A stretch of DNA of 64,000 bases. Source: Ectothiorhodospiraceae bacterium BW-2 (lineage in GTDB: Bacteria; Pseudomonadota; Gammaproteobacteria; Thiohalomonadales; Thiohalomonadaceae). The notes beneath the pieces were generated by a model, which searched no databases, was not told the DNA's origin, and saw only the letters and a list, made by a program, of their open reading frames with translations. Below are positions 15,514 through 23,900 of the stretch, in pieces. Within the stretch, counting starts at the first letter, position 1; each line of letters opens with the position of its first letter. The DNA is taken from contig CP032507.1 of assembly GCA_008375315.1 (NCBI GenBank), positions 496,001 through 560,000 of the forward strand. The letters are read 5' to 3'. A program made the translations under genes and the position numbers.

Positions 15514-15696
15514 CTATTTCCAACCCGCCTGTTTACGAATGCTGTTAAGTGTACCGGCAGGAATGTCACTGTCAGGATGCTTCACAGTCACCAAGCCAGG
15601 CTTGTTCGGGTGCTTGAACTGGTGATGCGAGCCTTTCACTCGCGCCAAAAACCAGTCGTCGGCTTCCAATTGCTTGATGATCTGTTTGCTGTTCAT
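15514..15696 (-). CDS. hicA: HicA toxin
   Basis: This 60-residue mRNA interferase starts at ATG 15696 (MNSKQIIKQLEADDWFLARV). KGSHHQFKHPNKPGLVTVKH holds the catalytic His of the double-stranded-RNA-binding-like fold, followed by IPAGTLNSIRKQAGW. The upstream alternative start (MVIITT) lies in the operator palindrome. The full hicAB pair looks intact. Confidence 0.93.
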   Translation of the reverse strand: MNSKQIIKQLEADDWFLARVKGSHHQFKHPNKPGLVTVKHPDSDIPAGTLNSIRKQAGWK

Positions 15697-15715
15697 GGTG
15701 GTTATTATAACCACC
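15697..15715 (-). promoter_or_regulatory. hicAB operator palindrome
   Basis: GGTGGTTATTATAACCACC is a perfect inverted repeat (9-bp arms, one central base) directly before the hicA ATG. The central TTATAA could be part of the -10. HicB proteins repress by binding such sites. Confidence 0.72.
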
Positions 15716-15774
15716 TAGCAAAGATGTTCAACACCATACCTACCATTTAACGAAATGGGTGTCCTGTAGTTGCA

Positions 15775-16041
15775 GAGCAGGTGAACATGGTTGGTCATGA
15801 GTACCCAGCTGTGGAGTGAGACTTCGAATTGCTTGGCATAGTCTTTTAGCCAGGTGAGATAAACCCGCATATCGCCATCACAGGCAAAGATTACCTAGCG
15901 GTTATTGCCGCGTTGAATAATGTGTGCCGCTACTCCGGCTAAATTGACTCTCGGTTTTCCGAGCATCTGGCGTCACTGTCGTTGAATTAGGGGGACGGTG
16001 AAATTGTAACAAAATTTAATTCGTCTCTGACCCCTTTTATT
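15775..16041 (-). mobile_element. RAYT 5' fragment, longest truncated copy
   Basis: About 190 nt of RAYT coding sequence (as far as the LMTNHVHLLCT region) plus the complete leader ending at TCTGACCCCTTTTATT (16026-16041). A base change makes the RAYT start ATGCTCGG and a stop interrupts the frame (TAG for the CAG of NNRQV), so it is dead. It abuts the promoter of the antitoxin gene at 16117. Confidence 0.85.
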
Positions 16042-16116
16042 CCTTTTATTCTATCTCGCCGACCACTTGGTGCTGTGCTATCATGTATTTACAATGTAAC
16101 ACATGAGGGCAGCAGC

Positions 16117-16404
16117 ATGAGCGAAGTCACTTTTACCTTTCGGGTCGATGAGGCGCTGAAAACCCAGTTCTCCACAGCCGCGAAGGAACGCGACCGTACT
16201 GGCGCGCAACTCCTACGCGACTTCATGCGCGAGTATGTGCGACATCAGGAAGATGCTGCCGAGCATGACGCTTGGTTCCGTCGCCAAGTGCAAATCGGCC
16301 TGAATTCTGCCAACAACGGCAACTTGATTCCCTCGGTCGAAGCAGAAGCCAAGTTCGCGGCAAAGCGAGCCGCAACACACCGCCGGATTGACGCCTTCAA
16401 ATGA
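16117..16404 (+). CDS. RelB/ParD-like antitoxin
   Basis: The 95-residue protein starts at ATG 16117 behind GGGCAG; the upstream ATG at 16075 would place codons in the promoter region. The N-terminal ribbon-helix-helix reads MSEVTFTFRVDEALKTQFST, then DRTGAQLLRDFMREYV. The C-terminus is rich in Lys, Ala and Arg and would wrap the toxin. It overlaps the downstream toxin by 4 nt. The pair appears intact. Confidence 0.82.
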   Translation: MSEVTFTFRVDEALKTQFSTAAKERDRTGAQLLRDFMREYVRHQEDAAEHDAWFRRQVQIGLNSANNGNLIPSVEAEAKFAAKRAATHRRIDAFK

Positions 16405-16688
16405 GGCAACTTTTCTGGACGCCAGAGGCGATACAAGACCGCGACGAAATCTATGACTACATCGAGGCTGACAACCCGGCCGCAGCGCTGGCTCTCGATG
16501 AACTATTTGAAGAGAAGGCTGGCCGCTTGGTCGATCACCCCAACCTTGGCCGGCCGGGTCGCATTGCCGTAACGCGTGAACTGGTCGCGCATCAAAATTA
16601 CATTCTGGTCTATGACATAACCGGCGATATGGTGCGCATGCTGCGCGTCTTGCACGCGGCTATACAGTGGCCGTCAGTGCGGGATTAG
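16401..16688 (+). CDS. RelE/ParE-family toxin
   Basis: This 95-residue toxin reads MRQLFWTPEAIQDRDEIYDY, LFEEKAGRLVDHPNLGRPGR, ELVAHQNYILVYDITGDMVR and LRVLHAAIQWP, the pattern of the RelE/StbE to ParE branch. The target could be mRNA at the ribosome or DNA gyrase; sequence alone does not decide. It is coupled to the antitoxin by an ATGA overlap. Confidence 0.85.
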   Translation: MRQLFWTPEAIQDRDEIYDYIEADNPAAALALDELFEEKAGRLVDHPNLGRPGRIAVTRELVAHQNYILVYDITGDMVRMLRVLHAAIQWPSVRD

Positions 16689-16689
16689 T

Positions 16690-16705
16690 ACCTTATATAT
16701 AAGGT
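16690..16705. repeat. Perfect 16-bp palindrome
   Basis: ACCTTATATATAAGGT is its own reverse complement and begins 1 bp after the toxin stop. It marks the junction with the glycosyltransferase fragment and might be a protein-binding site or an insertion scar. It lacks a GC stem or T run, so it is not a classical terminator. Confidence 0.6.
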
Positions 16706-16998
16706 CTGGCAGGAGCAAAAAACAGATAGCGTACACCGTCAATCATGTGATGAGACTTGTAGCTTCGGTTGTTAAACCCGGGTTTATCCCACGGCAATCC
16801 AGGGCGCGTGACGGCAATAATCTCTTTACCCGCCCGGGTGAGTGCTGTTGCAATGGCATGGCTGCGGGTTGCGTAGCCGTTAGAGGAGAACGGCATGGAG
16901 TGGTTAAGACAGTAGAGCAGTCGTCCCGGTTTGCGCCAAAATTTCGGACTTAACGGTGGGTGCTGCGGAGAATGAAGACATGCAAAAAGATTATGCAT
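16693..16998 (-). pseudogene. Glycosyltransferase N-terminal fragment
   Basis: On the minus strand this reads LLYCLNHSMPFSSNGYATRS, HAIATALTRAGKEIIAVTRP, GLPWDKPGF and HHMIDGVRYLFF, the acceptor-side N-terminal half of a GT4-type glycosyltransferase. It is cut off after ~100 residues at the boundary with the toxin gene. The donor-binding half is absent from the window nearby. Confidence 0.75.
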
Positions 16999-17116
16999 AA
17001 TCAGTGTGACAATGTTCCAGCTGCAACGAACTCAGCAACCCAACATTAGCAGCGCCAAGAACATCGTAATAATTTGCTTTTGCTCCTTGGATTTGTCGCC
17101 AACAAGAATTAATTCA

Positions 17117-17134
17117 GTTCTGATCCCATTTATT
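17117..17134 (-). repeat. RAYT-leader end motif (short)
   Basis: AATTAATTCAGTTCTGATCC followed by CATTTATT is a diverged leader end (TGATCCCATTTATT) immediately before the stop codon of the MqsA-like gene. The rest of the leader is missing; 17000-17116 shows nothing recognisable. Confidence 0.6.
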
Positions 17135-17536
17135 TTAACGAACTTCATTCAGCAAATCGGGGTGACGATCCAGAACTCTGAGCAGTTTGACCAAGGCGAG
17201 AGGCGGTTTGGTCTTACCGCTCTCGTATCGCGAGAATGCATTAACCCCCCCACCGAAGATTTCGGCCGCTTCCTTCTGACCAAGGTTAAGTTTCTTGCGC
17301 ACGGTGACAACGAAAATGGGGTCAACAATCGTCGAATTCACCTGCCGATTGAAATCCTGCATTTCACGCATGACACGATCCGTCTCAGCCATATCGGTGA
17401 CAGACTCATCGCATGCCGGGCAGAAATCCCCCGTAACAGCAGGGATTACTGTGGATTCACCTTTGTAGGTGTAAGTGATGTCGCGAGTATCGTGGATTAG
17501 TTCCGCTGCGCCGCAAACAGGACATTTCATGTTCAT
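17135..17536 (-). CDS. MqsA/YgiT-type antitoxin, copy 1
   Basis: The 133-residue protein has an N-terminal zinc site (MKCPVCGAAELIHDTRDI and DFCPACDESV) and a C-terminal Xre helix-turn-helix (LNLGQKEAAEIFGGGVNAFS, RYESGKTKPPLALVKLLRVL). This is the MqsA/YgiT antitoxin architecture. The gene is nearly identical to 20492-20893 (two residue changes). No MqsR-like toxin precedes it; an antitoxin-like gene lies there instead. Confidence 0.9.
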   Translation of the reverse strand: MNMKCPVCGAAELIHDTRDITYTYKGESTVIPAVTGDFCPACDESVTDMAETDRVMREMQDFNRQVNSTIVDPIFVVTVRKKLNLGQKEAAEIFGGGVNAFSRYESGKTKPPLALVKLLRVLDRHPDLLNEVR

Positions 17537-17555
17537 AGCTGTCTAATAACATCAA

Positions 17556-17819
17556 TTATTCCCTACCTGGCAAGGGGCGATCTTCCCGGATCGTGCGTTG
17601 CCATTCGGCAGGATCTGCGATATGAGCCAGAGCATTCCGATCAGCCATGCGCTGAAGAATCACCGCCATCGGTTGTCCTTGATTGCTTTTTAATGCGGAC
17701 TGCGCTTGTAAAGAAAGCCCCTCTTCTTGTGCAATTTGTGTCAGCAAGGCTTGCATAAGCTGAAACTTTTCGGAATGCGGTAAAGCTTGAACGAGCGGCA
17801 GGACTTTTTCTATCGACAT
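17556..17819 (-). CDS. Small antitoxin-like protein, PIN-partner type
   Basis: The 87-residue protein reads MSIEKVLPLVQALPHSEKFQ, LMQALLTQIAQEE and a C-terminal DPAEWQRTIREDRPLPGRE. I know this tail from small proteins encoded before PIN-domain toxins; the assignment is from memory. No toxin follows: 19 bp on, the MqsA-like gene starts. It may be an orphaned antitoxin. Confidence 0.6.
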   Translation of the reverse strand: MSIEKVLPLVQALPHSEKFQLMQALLTQIAQEEGLSLQAQSALKSNQGQPMAVILQRMADRNALAHIADPAEWQRTIREDRPLPGRE

Positions 17820-17934
17820 CTTCTATATCCTTGTGGTTGGTGGCGGCCTCTGGCACCCAGGCGCACAGGGGTTTGCCGGCCAGGGGGTGATGTTTTTCTT
17901 CGGGATGCTTTTGGAGCCGCCGCGGAGGGGGATG

Positions 17935-18117
17935 CACTTTCTCTTCGGCATTGGCTTCCCGGGCGATGTGTTCGTTGAGGCAGCGCATATACCAGGAGAG
18001 GTCATAGAGTCGTTGCCGGTAGAGGGCTATCTGCTCTGCTACCCATTGCAATTCCGCTTCAACCATGGAGTCTCGTTGTGGCGATTGGTATTTCTGAATC
18101 AGATAGCTACCACTGAA
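17935..18117 (-). pseudogene. Fragment of a second, unrelated IS200/RAYT-like transposase
   Basis: The minus strand reads FSGSYLIQKYQSPQRDSMVE, AELQWVAEQIALYRQRLYDL and SWYMRCLNEHIAREANAEEK, matching the middle of a longer IS200-like transposase type ('SWFMRCLNE..AREAN') before degenerating. A long open frame from 18195 fuses it to RAYT start codons and a REP palindrome and is an artefact of the junctions. Confidence 0.65.
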
Positions 18118-18122
18118 CAGCA

Positions 18123-18270
18123 TGTAGGTCGGGTTAGCGTAGCGTAACCCGACGGCCTCTACTCCGGCTAAATTGACTCTCGGTTTTTCGGGCATCGGGC
18201 GTCACTGTCGTTGAGTTAAGGGGACGGTGAAATTGTAACAAAATTTAATTCGTTTCTGACCCCATTTATT
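18123..18270 (-). mobile_element. REP palindrome joined to a RAYT 5' fragment
   Basis: GTAGGTCGGGTTAGCGTAGC and GTAACCCGAC (18124-18153) adjoin the RAYT first codons (complement of ACTCTCGGTTTTTCGGGCAT) and the full leader ending TCTGACCCCATTTATT (18255-18270). Its outer end is fused directly to the truncated IS3 element at 18271. The same REP-RAYT join is seen at 19640-19788. Confidence 0.8.
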
Positions 18271-18303
18271 TCTAAGCTTCCCACCACAGAGCAGGGTAAC
18301 TTC

Positions 18304-18921
18304 TTGAATCTCTATGTGGTGATGGATCTCTACAGCCGTTTTATTGTGGCTTGGATGGTCTCAAGGAAGGAGAATAGTGAGCTCTCCAAGCTGTTAATCA
18401 GTGACGCAGCGGCTCGCTATCGGGTCGCGCTCAGTGGCTTAACACTGCATCAGGATAGAGGTGTGCCGATGACCGCCAGAGGCTATCTCGACTTGATGGC
18501 CGAACTGGGGATCACCTGCTCCCACAGCCGTCCACGAGTCAGTAACGACAATCCGTTTAGCGAGAGTCAATTTAAAACACTCAAGCAACAACCCGATTAT
18601 CCTCAACGATTGACAGGAGTTGACCATGCCAGAATATGGTTTAGTGACTATGTTGACTGGTACTGTTTCCACCACCACCATCGAGGGATTGCGTGGTTCA
18701 CTCCAGAGCAGGTATTTACCGGTCGTTACAAGGAGGTTAGCGAGCAGCGTGAACAGGCGCTGAAGCAGGCCTATCAGCAGCATCCGAAACGCTTTATTCA
18801 TGGTGAGCCCAAGGTTAAGCAACCCCCTACTGAGGTATGGATTAACCCCGCTCTACCGGAGGAGGGGGTGGGGTCGCTGGAGGTCAACTATCCAACCCTG
18901 AATAGAGCGAAGGAGAGATGA
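18304..18921 (+). pseudogene. IS3 OrfB transposase, C-terminal part
   Basis: The 205-residue frame covers the rve integrase core (VVMDLYSRFIVAWMVSRKEN, LHQDRGVPMTARGYLDLMAE, HSRPRVSNDNPFSESQFKTL). It differs from 53375-54424 by one residue (L for F in PQRLTG). It lacks the N-terminal ~145 residues including the first catalytic Asp region (VWTWDITKL), so it cannot be active. Confidence 0.9.
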
Positions 18922-18997
18922 GTGACGGTGCCGCTAGTGGGTCTATCGTCGATGGCTTTAGCCGGTTGTGGTGGCTGAATGACAGAGCGTTATCCAT

Positions 18998-19042
18998 AGC
19001 CCGCCCCCCGGAGACCCCCTTATTATCGTAGGGGGGCGGGCT
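18998..19042. terminator. Strong hairpin at the IS3 3' end (left copy)
   Basis: AGCCCGCCCCCC (18998-19009) pairs with GGGGGGCGGGCT (19031-19042) across a 21-nt loop, just downstream of orfB. It may stop read-through out of the element, though there is no T tract right after it. Confidence 0.55.
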
Positions 19043-19272
19043 GTGGGTAACGCGGTGCAGGAGGGAGGTTCCTAGATTAGGGGTTGCAGTTCGCCTTGCA
19101 GCTCCCCCTTGCTGAAGGGCTTGGCTCTTGCGGCAAAGGGCCATGAGGGTCATGTTCGCTCCTTGTTGCGTCATGACTCAACATAGGCGAAATTTGCCGG
19201 TGAGGGCAGTGGCAATCACCGGCTAGATTTAGAGCTTTATTTTTTTAACAACTGGTCTCAAATTGCTTGACA

Positions 19273-19403
19273 GCTTCCGCATCCGCGCAGGCTATCGCCG
19301 ATGGGTTGCGGACAGATACATGATCTACTTCCGCGTAACCGACTACGGAATTGCAGTCATTCGCATATTGCACACTCGCATGGATTCGCTACGCCACTTG
19401 TAA
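19273..19403 (+). pseudogene. parE: ParE-like toxin, 3' remnant
   Basis: Immediately after the IS3 end the frame reads SFRIRAGYRRWVADRYMIYF, RVTDYGIAVIRILHTRMDSL and RHL before TAA, the ParE C-terminus. The first half was lost with the IS3 insertion or a later deletion. It is not the missing part of 11276-11352, since the orientation and contexts differ, but it could be of the same family. 19404-19639 holds a REP half (CGTAACCCGAC) and an unidentified degraded gene. Confidence 0.78.
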
Positions 19404-19637
19404 CTTGATGCACAACGCGTAACCCGACAGCGAAGTTGCAGCGCAGCCTCCCTTCCACCACTACACGCTGCAACCCTACGCCGCATTCGCCAACACCCTT
19501 TTTGCCATACCAATGCCGCGCAGATATTTGCATTGGCGCCGCTCGGAAAGTTGCACCAATGAATCAGGTCGTCCCACCGCTGAGCCAAACTCTTTGAGCA
19601 AGGTGCTGGCATAGCGGATGAATCGTTCTCCATCAAA

Positions 19638-19788
19638 GCACGTAGGTCGGGTTAGCGTAGCGTAACCCGACGGCCTCTACTCCGGCTAAATTGACTCTCG
19701 GTTTTTCGGGCATCGGGCGTCACTGTCGTTGAGTTAGGGGGACGGTGAAATTGTAACAAAATTTAATTCGTTTCTGACCCCATTTATT
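19638..19788 (-). mobile_element. REP palindrome joined to a RAYT 5' fragment (second example)
   Basis: The same order as 18123-18270: GTAGGTCGGGTTAGCGTAGC palindrome, about 30 nt of RAYT coding start, and the leader to TCTGACCCCATTTATT (19773-19788). The outer end truncates an IS4-type transposase gene. Confidence 0.8.
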
Positions 19789-20250
19789 CCTCGTTCCTTT
19801 AGGACAACTCGCCGCTGCCTCTTTTATAATCGGCTCTAGCAGCATCGGGTGCGAACTGCGTCGCTTTACATTAATAAGTGATAGACTGAAAAAGCACAAT
19901 CCGGGTACCGTCTTGCCATATATTGAAGAAAAAAATCGTTCCAAGCCATATGTTTTTTTACCCGATTTCGTGACCACAACCTCATCCGCAGCCATCACCC
20001 ATTCGGTATCCTCTCCTAAAAGATGGCTCTGAAACAGCGACCAATTCAGTTGTGGCCAATTAATCGTGCTATGAAAAAAACGCTGAAGTGTACGATAGCT
20101 TCCCCCTCGACCGCTCCAGCGGGAAAGTCCCAACATGGTGACTCGGCCTGTCATCGACAGCATCGCTTCAGCGATTCGAACTAAACGACGCTGATTTGTT
20201 TTTCCTAACTCGTAGTTTAAACAGGTTAAAAGTAGCATAATGTCTGGCAT
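19789..20250 (-). pseudogene. IS4-like transposase, 3'-truncated by the RAYT leader
   Basis: From 20250 the frame reads MPDIMLLLTCLNYELGKTNQ, LSRWSGRGGSYRTLQRFFHS, WVMAADEVVVTKSGKKTYGL and SSIYGKTVPGLCFFSLSLIN, the N-terminal third of an IS4-type DDE transposase with its first catalytic Asp (AADEVV). At 19788 it runs into the RAYT leader, and ~25 foreign codons follow to a stop at 19720. Inactive. Confidence 0.82.
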
Positions 20251-20354
20251 GGGCTGGGGCTCCGGTGTTCGCTTGTTGTTTGGTCACTTAAGCTTATCAC
20301 CTTAGCCCCTCGCCCTCCTCATTTTTTTGGCGAAGGTATTGCCATACCGCTAAA

Positions 20355-20475
20355 GATTACCTAGCGGTTGTTGCCGCGTTGAATAATGTGTGCCGCTACT
20401 CCGGCTAAATTGACTCTCGGTTTTCTGGGCATGGGCTTTCACTGTCGTTGAGTTAAGGGGACGGTGAAATTGTTT
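20355..20475 (-). mobile_element. RAYT 5' fragment with shortened leader
   Basis: It carries ~95 nt of RAYT coding start and the leader as far as GACGGTGAAATTGTT, after which the usual end is replaced by TGTAGTGGCCTATCGCC before the MqsA stop. This is the only fragment whose outer end is missing, although the antitoxin still lies directly beside it. Confidence 0.75.
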
Positions 20476-20491
20476 GTAGTGGCCTATCGCC

Positions 20492-20893
20492 TTAACGAAC
20501 TTCATTCAGCAAATCGGGGTGACGATCCAGAACTCTGAGCAGTTTGACCAAGGCGAGAGGCGGTTTGGTCTTACCGCTCTCGTATCGCGAGAATGCATTA
20601 ACCCCCCCACCGAAGATTTCGGCCGCTTCCTTCTGACCAAGGTTAAGTTTCTTGCGCACGGTGACAATGAAAATGGGGTCAACAATCGTCGAATTGACCT
20701 GCCGATTGAAATCCTGCATTTCACGCATGACACGATCCGTCTCAGCCATATCGGTGACAGACTCATCGCATGCCGGGCAGAAATCCCCCGTAACAGCGGG
20801 GATTACTGTGGATTCACCTTTGTAGATGTAAGTGATGTCGCGAGTATCGTGGATTAGTTCCGCTGCGCCGCAAACAGGACATTTCATGTTCAT
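20492..20893 (-). CDS. MqsA/YgiT-type antitoxin, copy 2
   Basis: This duplicates 17135-17536 (two conservative changes: Y.Y to Y.I in ITYIYKG, and FVV to FIV). The zinc cysteines and helix-turn-helix are intact. Here the start overlaps the stop of a toxin remnant (ATGA), showing the ancestral toxin-first operon order. The two copies probably arose by a recent duplication of the antitoxin plus its RAYT-flanked 3' side. Confidence 0.9.
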   Translation of the reverse strand: MNMKCPVCGAAELIHDTRDITYIYKGESTVIPAVTGDFCPACDESVTDMAETDRVMREMQDFNRQVNSTIVDPIFIVTVRKKLNLGQKEAAEIFGGGVNAFSRYESGKTKPPLALVKLLRVLDRHPDLLNEVR

Positions 20894-20955
20894 AGCTCCT
20901 TAAAAGACACTATTAGCACATCATCAATGACCGTTAGTTTCAGGTATACAGCGCC
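20891..20955 (-). pseudogene. 3' remnant of the toxin gene preceding MqsA copy 2
   Basis: The minus strand reads AVYLKLTVIDDVLIVSFKEL then TGA overlapping the antitoxin ATG. This is the usual C-terminus of a small DUF4258/MqsR-like toxin. Upstream it is cut by sequence leading into the leader motif at 20982-20997. The AAGGAG ribosome site of the antitoxin lies in its last codons. Confidence 0.6.
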
Positions 20956-20992
20956 CGCCTTTGTAGTCCCAGCTGCACACATCTGACCCCTT

Positions 20993-23900
20993 TTATTCCG
21001 GCTGCACTCCATACAACCAACTCCCTCCCTTACCACAGATAAAGCTCGGACAATCTTTAACTAGGGGATCGGTACCATAGAGCTGCTCTTCGCTATCACT
21101 GAAGCCGTCGTTGTCGTCATCGCTATCGGCGTTGTTGCCGGTACCATCGCCATCGGTATCGATTGACTCAGTACTATCTAACGGGAAGAGATCAATGGAG
21201 TCGTTGACACCATCGTTATCGCTATCGGCCTTGAGTGGATCGGTGCCGAGCTGCTGCTCTTCGATGTCTGATAGACCATCATTATCGTCGTCAGTATCGA
21301 TGCTATCAGGAGTGCCGTCGTTATCGGTATCTAATGTCGCTGTTGTGGGTTCTGTGTAGCGCCGTGTACCGTAGCGGTAGGCTAGGTATTGTTGGAGTGT
21401 TGTGAGCCCGGCTGCAGCTTCCACAATGACGGTACGAGTCACTGGTGCTGCGGCATTGCCAGCTGCATCGCTGACACGATAGGTCAGGGTGTACTCTCCT
21501 GCCGTTTGGGTGTCAACGCTACCTGTCACGACTATCGCGTTGGTTAGGTCGCCATCGACATTATCTGTGGCGGTTGCCCCCTGCTCTTGATAGCTCTCAT
21601 TGATATTTATGGTGAGTGGATTATCTCCTAGTAGAGTCATCAGTGGCGGCTCTTCGTCCTGGGCCGGATCGGTGCCGTTTTGATGTTCTTGCAGGTTAGT
21701 CACCCCATCACCATCGATATCACCTGCTGCATCAGCGGCATCGAATGGATTCATGCCGTAGCTGATTTCGGCGCTATCGGCAATACCGTCGCCATCGCTA
21801 TCTTGCCACCATACGCTATTGTCTGGAAAAGCATCACAAACATCACCATGACCATCCTCATCACTATCCATTTGGTTTGAGTTGAGTGAGTAGGGGCAGT
21901 TATCTGCATTATCAGCAATGCCATCGCCATCAAAATCGGATAGATTCAGTTGAGCAGTCGGGTTTGACTGTTGATAGTCATTTTTACCCCAGCAGATTAG
22001 CTCACCGGTCTGCTCTATGGCACAACTGTGATCGTAGCCTGCTCCAATCGAAATGGGATGGGTTAACTCTGGTACTGTTATCTGTCCAGAGCTGTTATCC
22101 CCCCAGCAGCTCACCCCTGAGTCATCCAGCGCACAGCTATGGTTAATGCCTAATGCCAAGGCGATCGGGTTTGAGAGTGTAGGCGCACTACTCTGTCCAT
22201 AGTAGTTATTACCCCAACAGATAACGGTGCCCTCATCGATGGCGCAGCTATGGAAGCCACCAGCCGCAATCACGGTTGGGTGAGTTAGCTGAGGCGGGGT
22301 AGCTTGTCCAGAGGAGTCCGCTCCCCAGCAAACGACCCCATTGGCTTCAATGGCACAGCTATGGCTGTAACCACTGGCTATTCGTCTCGGGGCTGTTAAG
22401 CTGGGTATATCGAGCTGACCGGAGCTGTTGTCTCCCCAGCACTGCACGCCGCTCGCATCCAAGGCGCAACTAAAGTCCCTGCCTACGGCTATATCTGTCG
22501 GATTAGACAGTGTTGGTACGGTGGTCTGACCGTTGCTATTGTCTCCCCAGCAACTGACGCCATTTGTATCGAGCAGACAGCCATGACCTGAGCCATTGAT
22601 CTCAAATTTGATCGGCTGTTCAACGGTAGGTTTTGTTGAAATCACGCCGTAGTTATTGTAACCCCAGCAGGCGAGCTGAGTTGCATCCATCGCGCAACTT
22701 GTAATCCACGATCCATTCACCTGATAACGGGGCTGCAATGGCAAGTGGCCGAAATAATATTCATCCCGATCACTAGCGCCGTCGCCATCACTGTCGCTTA
22801 AGTAGAGATGATAGCTACCAAGGGTTATCTCTATTGAATCGATTAAATTATCATTATCGTCATCATTATCGCTGTTATTACCGATACCATCACTATCGCT
22901 ATCTAACCACTCAGTACTATCAGTCGGAAAGGCATCGATACCATCCGCTCTATTATCGCCGTCACTGTCCCAGTTAAGCCAATTAGTGAGCTGTTGCTGC
23001 TCTATTGAATCACTTAATCCATCGCCATCAAAATCGGCTAGATTCAGTTGAGCAGTCGGGTTTGACTGTTGATAGTCATTTTTACCCCAGCAGATTAGCT
23101 CACCGGTCTGCTCTATGGCACAACTGTGATCGTAGCCTGCTCCAATCGAAATAGGATGGGTTAACTCTGGTACTGTTATCTGTCCAGAGCTGTTATCCCC
23201 CCAGCAGCTCACCCCTGAGTCATCCAGTGCACAGCTATGGTTCATGCCTAATGCCAAGGCGATCGGGTTTGAGAGTGTAGGCGCACTACTCTGTCCATGG
23301 TAGTCATTACCCCAACAGGTAACGGCACCTTCATCGATGGCGCAGCTATGGTAGCCACCAGCCGCAATCACGGTTGGGTGAGTTAGCTGAGGCGGGGTAG
23401 CTTGTCCAGAGGAGTCCGCTCCCCAGCAAACGACCCCATTGGCTTCAATGGCACAGCTATGGCTGTAACCACTGGCTATTCGTCTCGGGGCTGTTAAGCT
23501 AGGTATATCGAGTTGACCGGAGCTGTTGTCTCCCCAGCACTGCACGCCGCTCGCATCCAAGGCACAACTGAAGTCTGTTCCTACGGCTATATCTGTCGGA
23601 TTAGACAGTGTTGGTACGGTGGTCTGACCCTTTCTATTGTCTCCCCAGCAACTGACGCCATTCGTATCGAGCAGACAGCCATGCCCCCAGCTACCTATCT
23701 CAAATTTTATCGGCTGTTCAATGGCAGGTTTTGCTGAATTCACACCGAAGAAGTCGCTACCCCAGCAGGCGAGTTGGGTCGCATCCATGGCGCAACCTGC
23801 AACCCACGAACCACTCACTTGATAGCGTGATATTAAGGGGGAATAGCCATTATCGATCTCTAGGTTATCATTGGCGCCATCGCCATCACTGTCGCTGAGT

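Larger units (their letters stand above)
18271..19272 (+). mobile_element. IS3-family element, 5'-truncated copy
   Basis: About 1 kb nearly identical to the reverse complement of 53024-54025. It keeps the last two thirds of orfB, the hairpin and the right end (CTTGACA at 19266-19272), but orfA and the left part are gone at the RAYT leader boundary. At the right end it cuts a ParE gene. Confidence 0.9.

Noticed and set aside
17641-18195. 184-residue open frame starting with RAYT codons
   Set aside because: It joins RAYT start codons, a REP palindrome, an unrelated transposase fragment and out-of-frame antitoxin sequence; a junction artefact.
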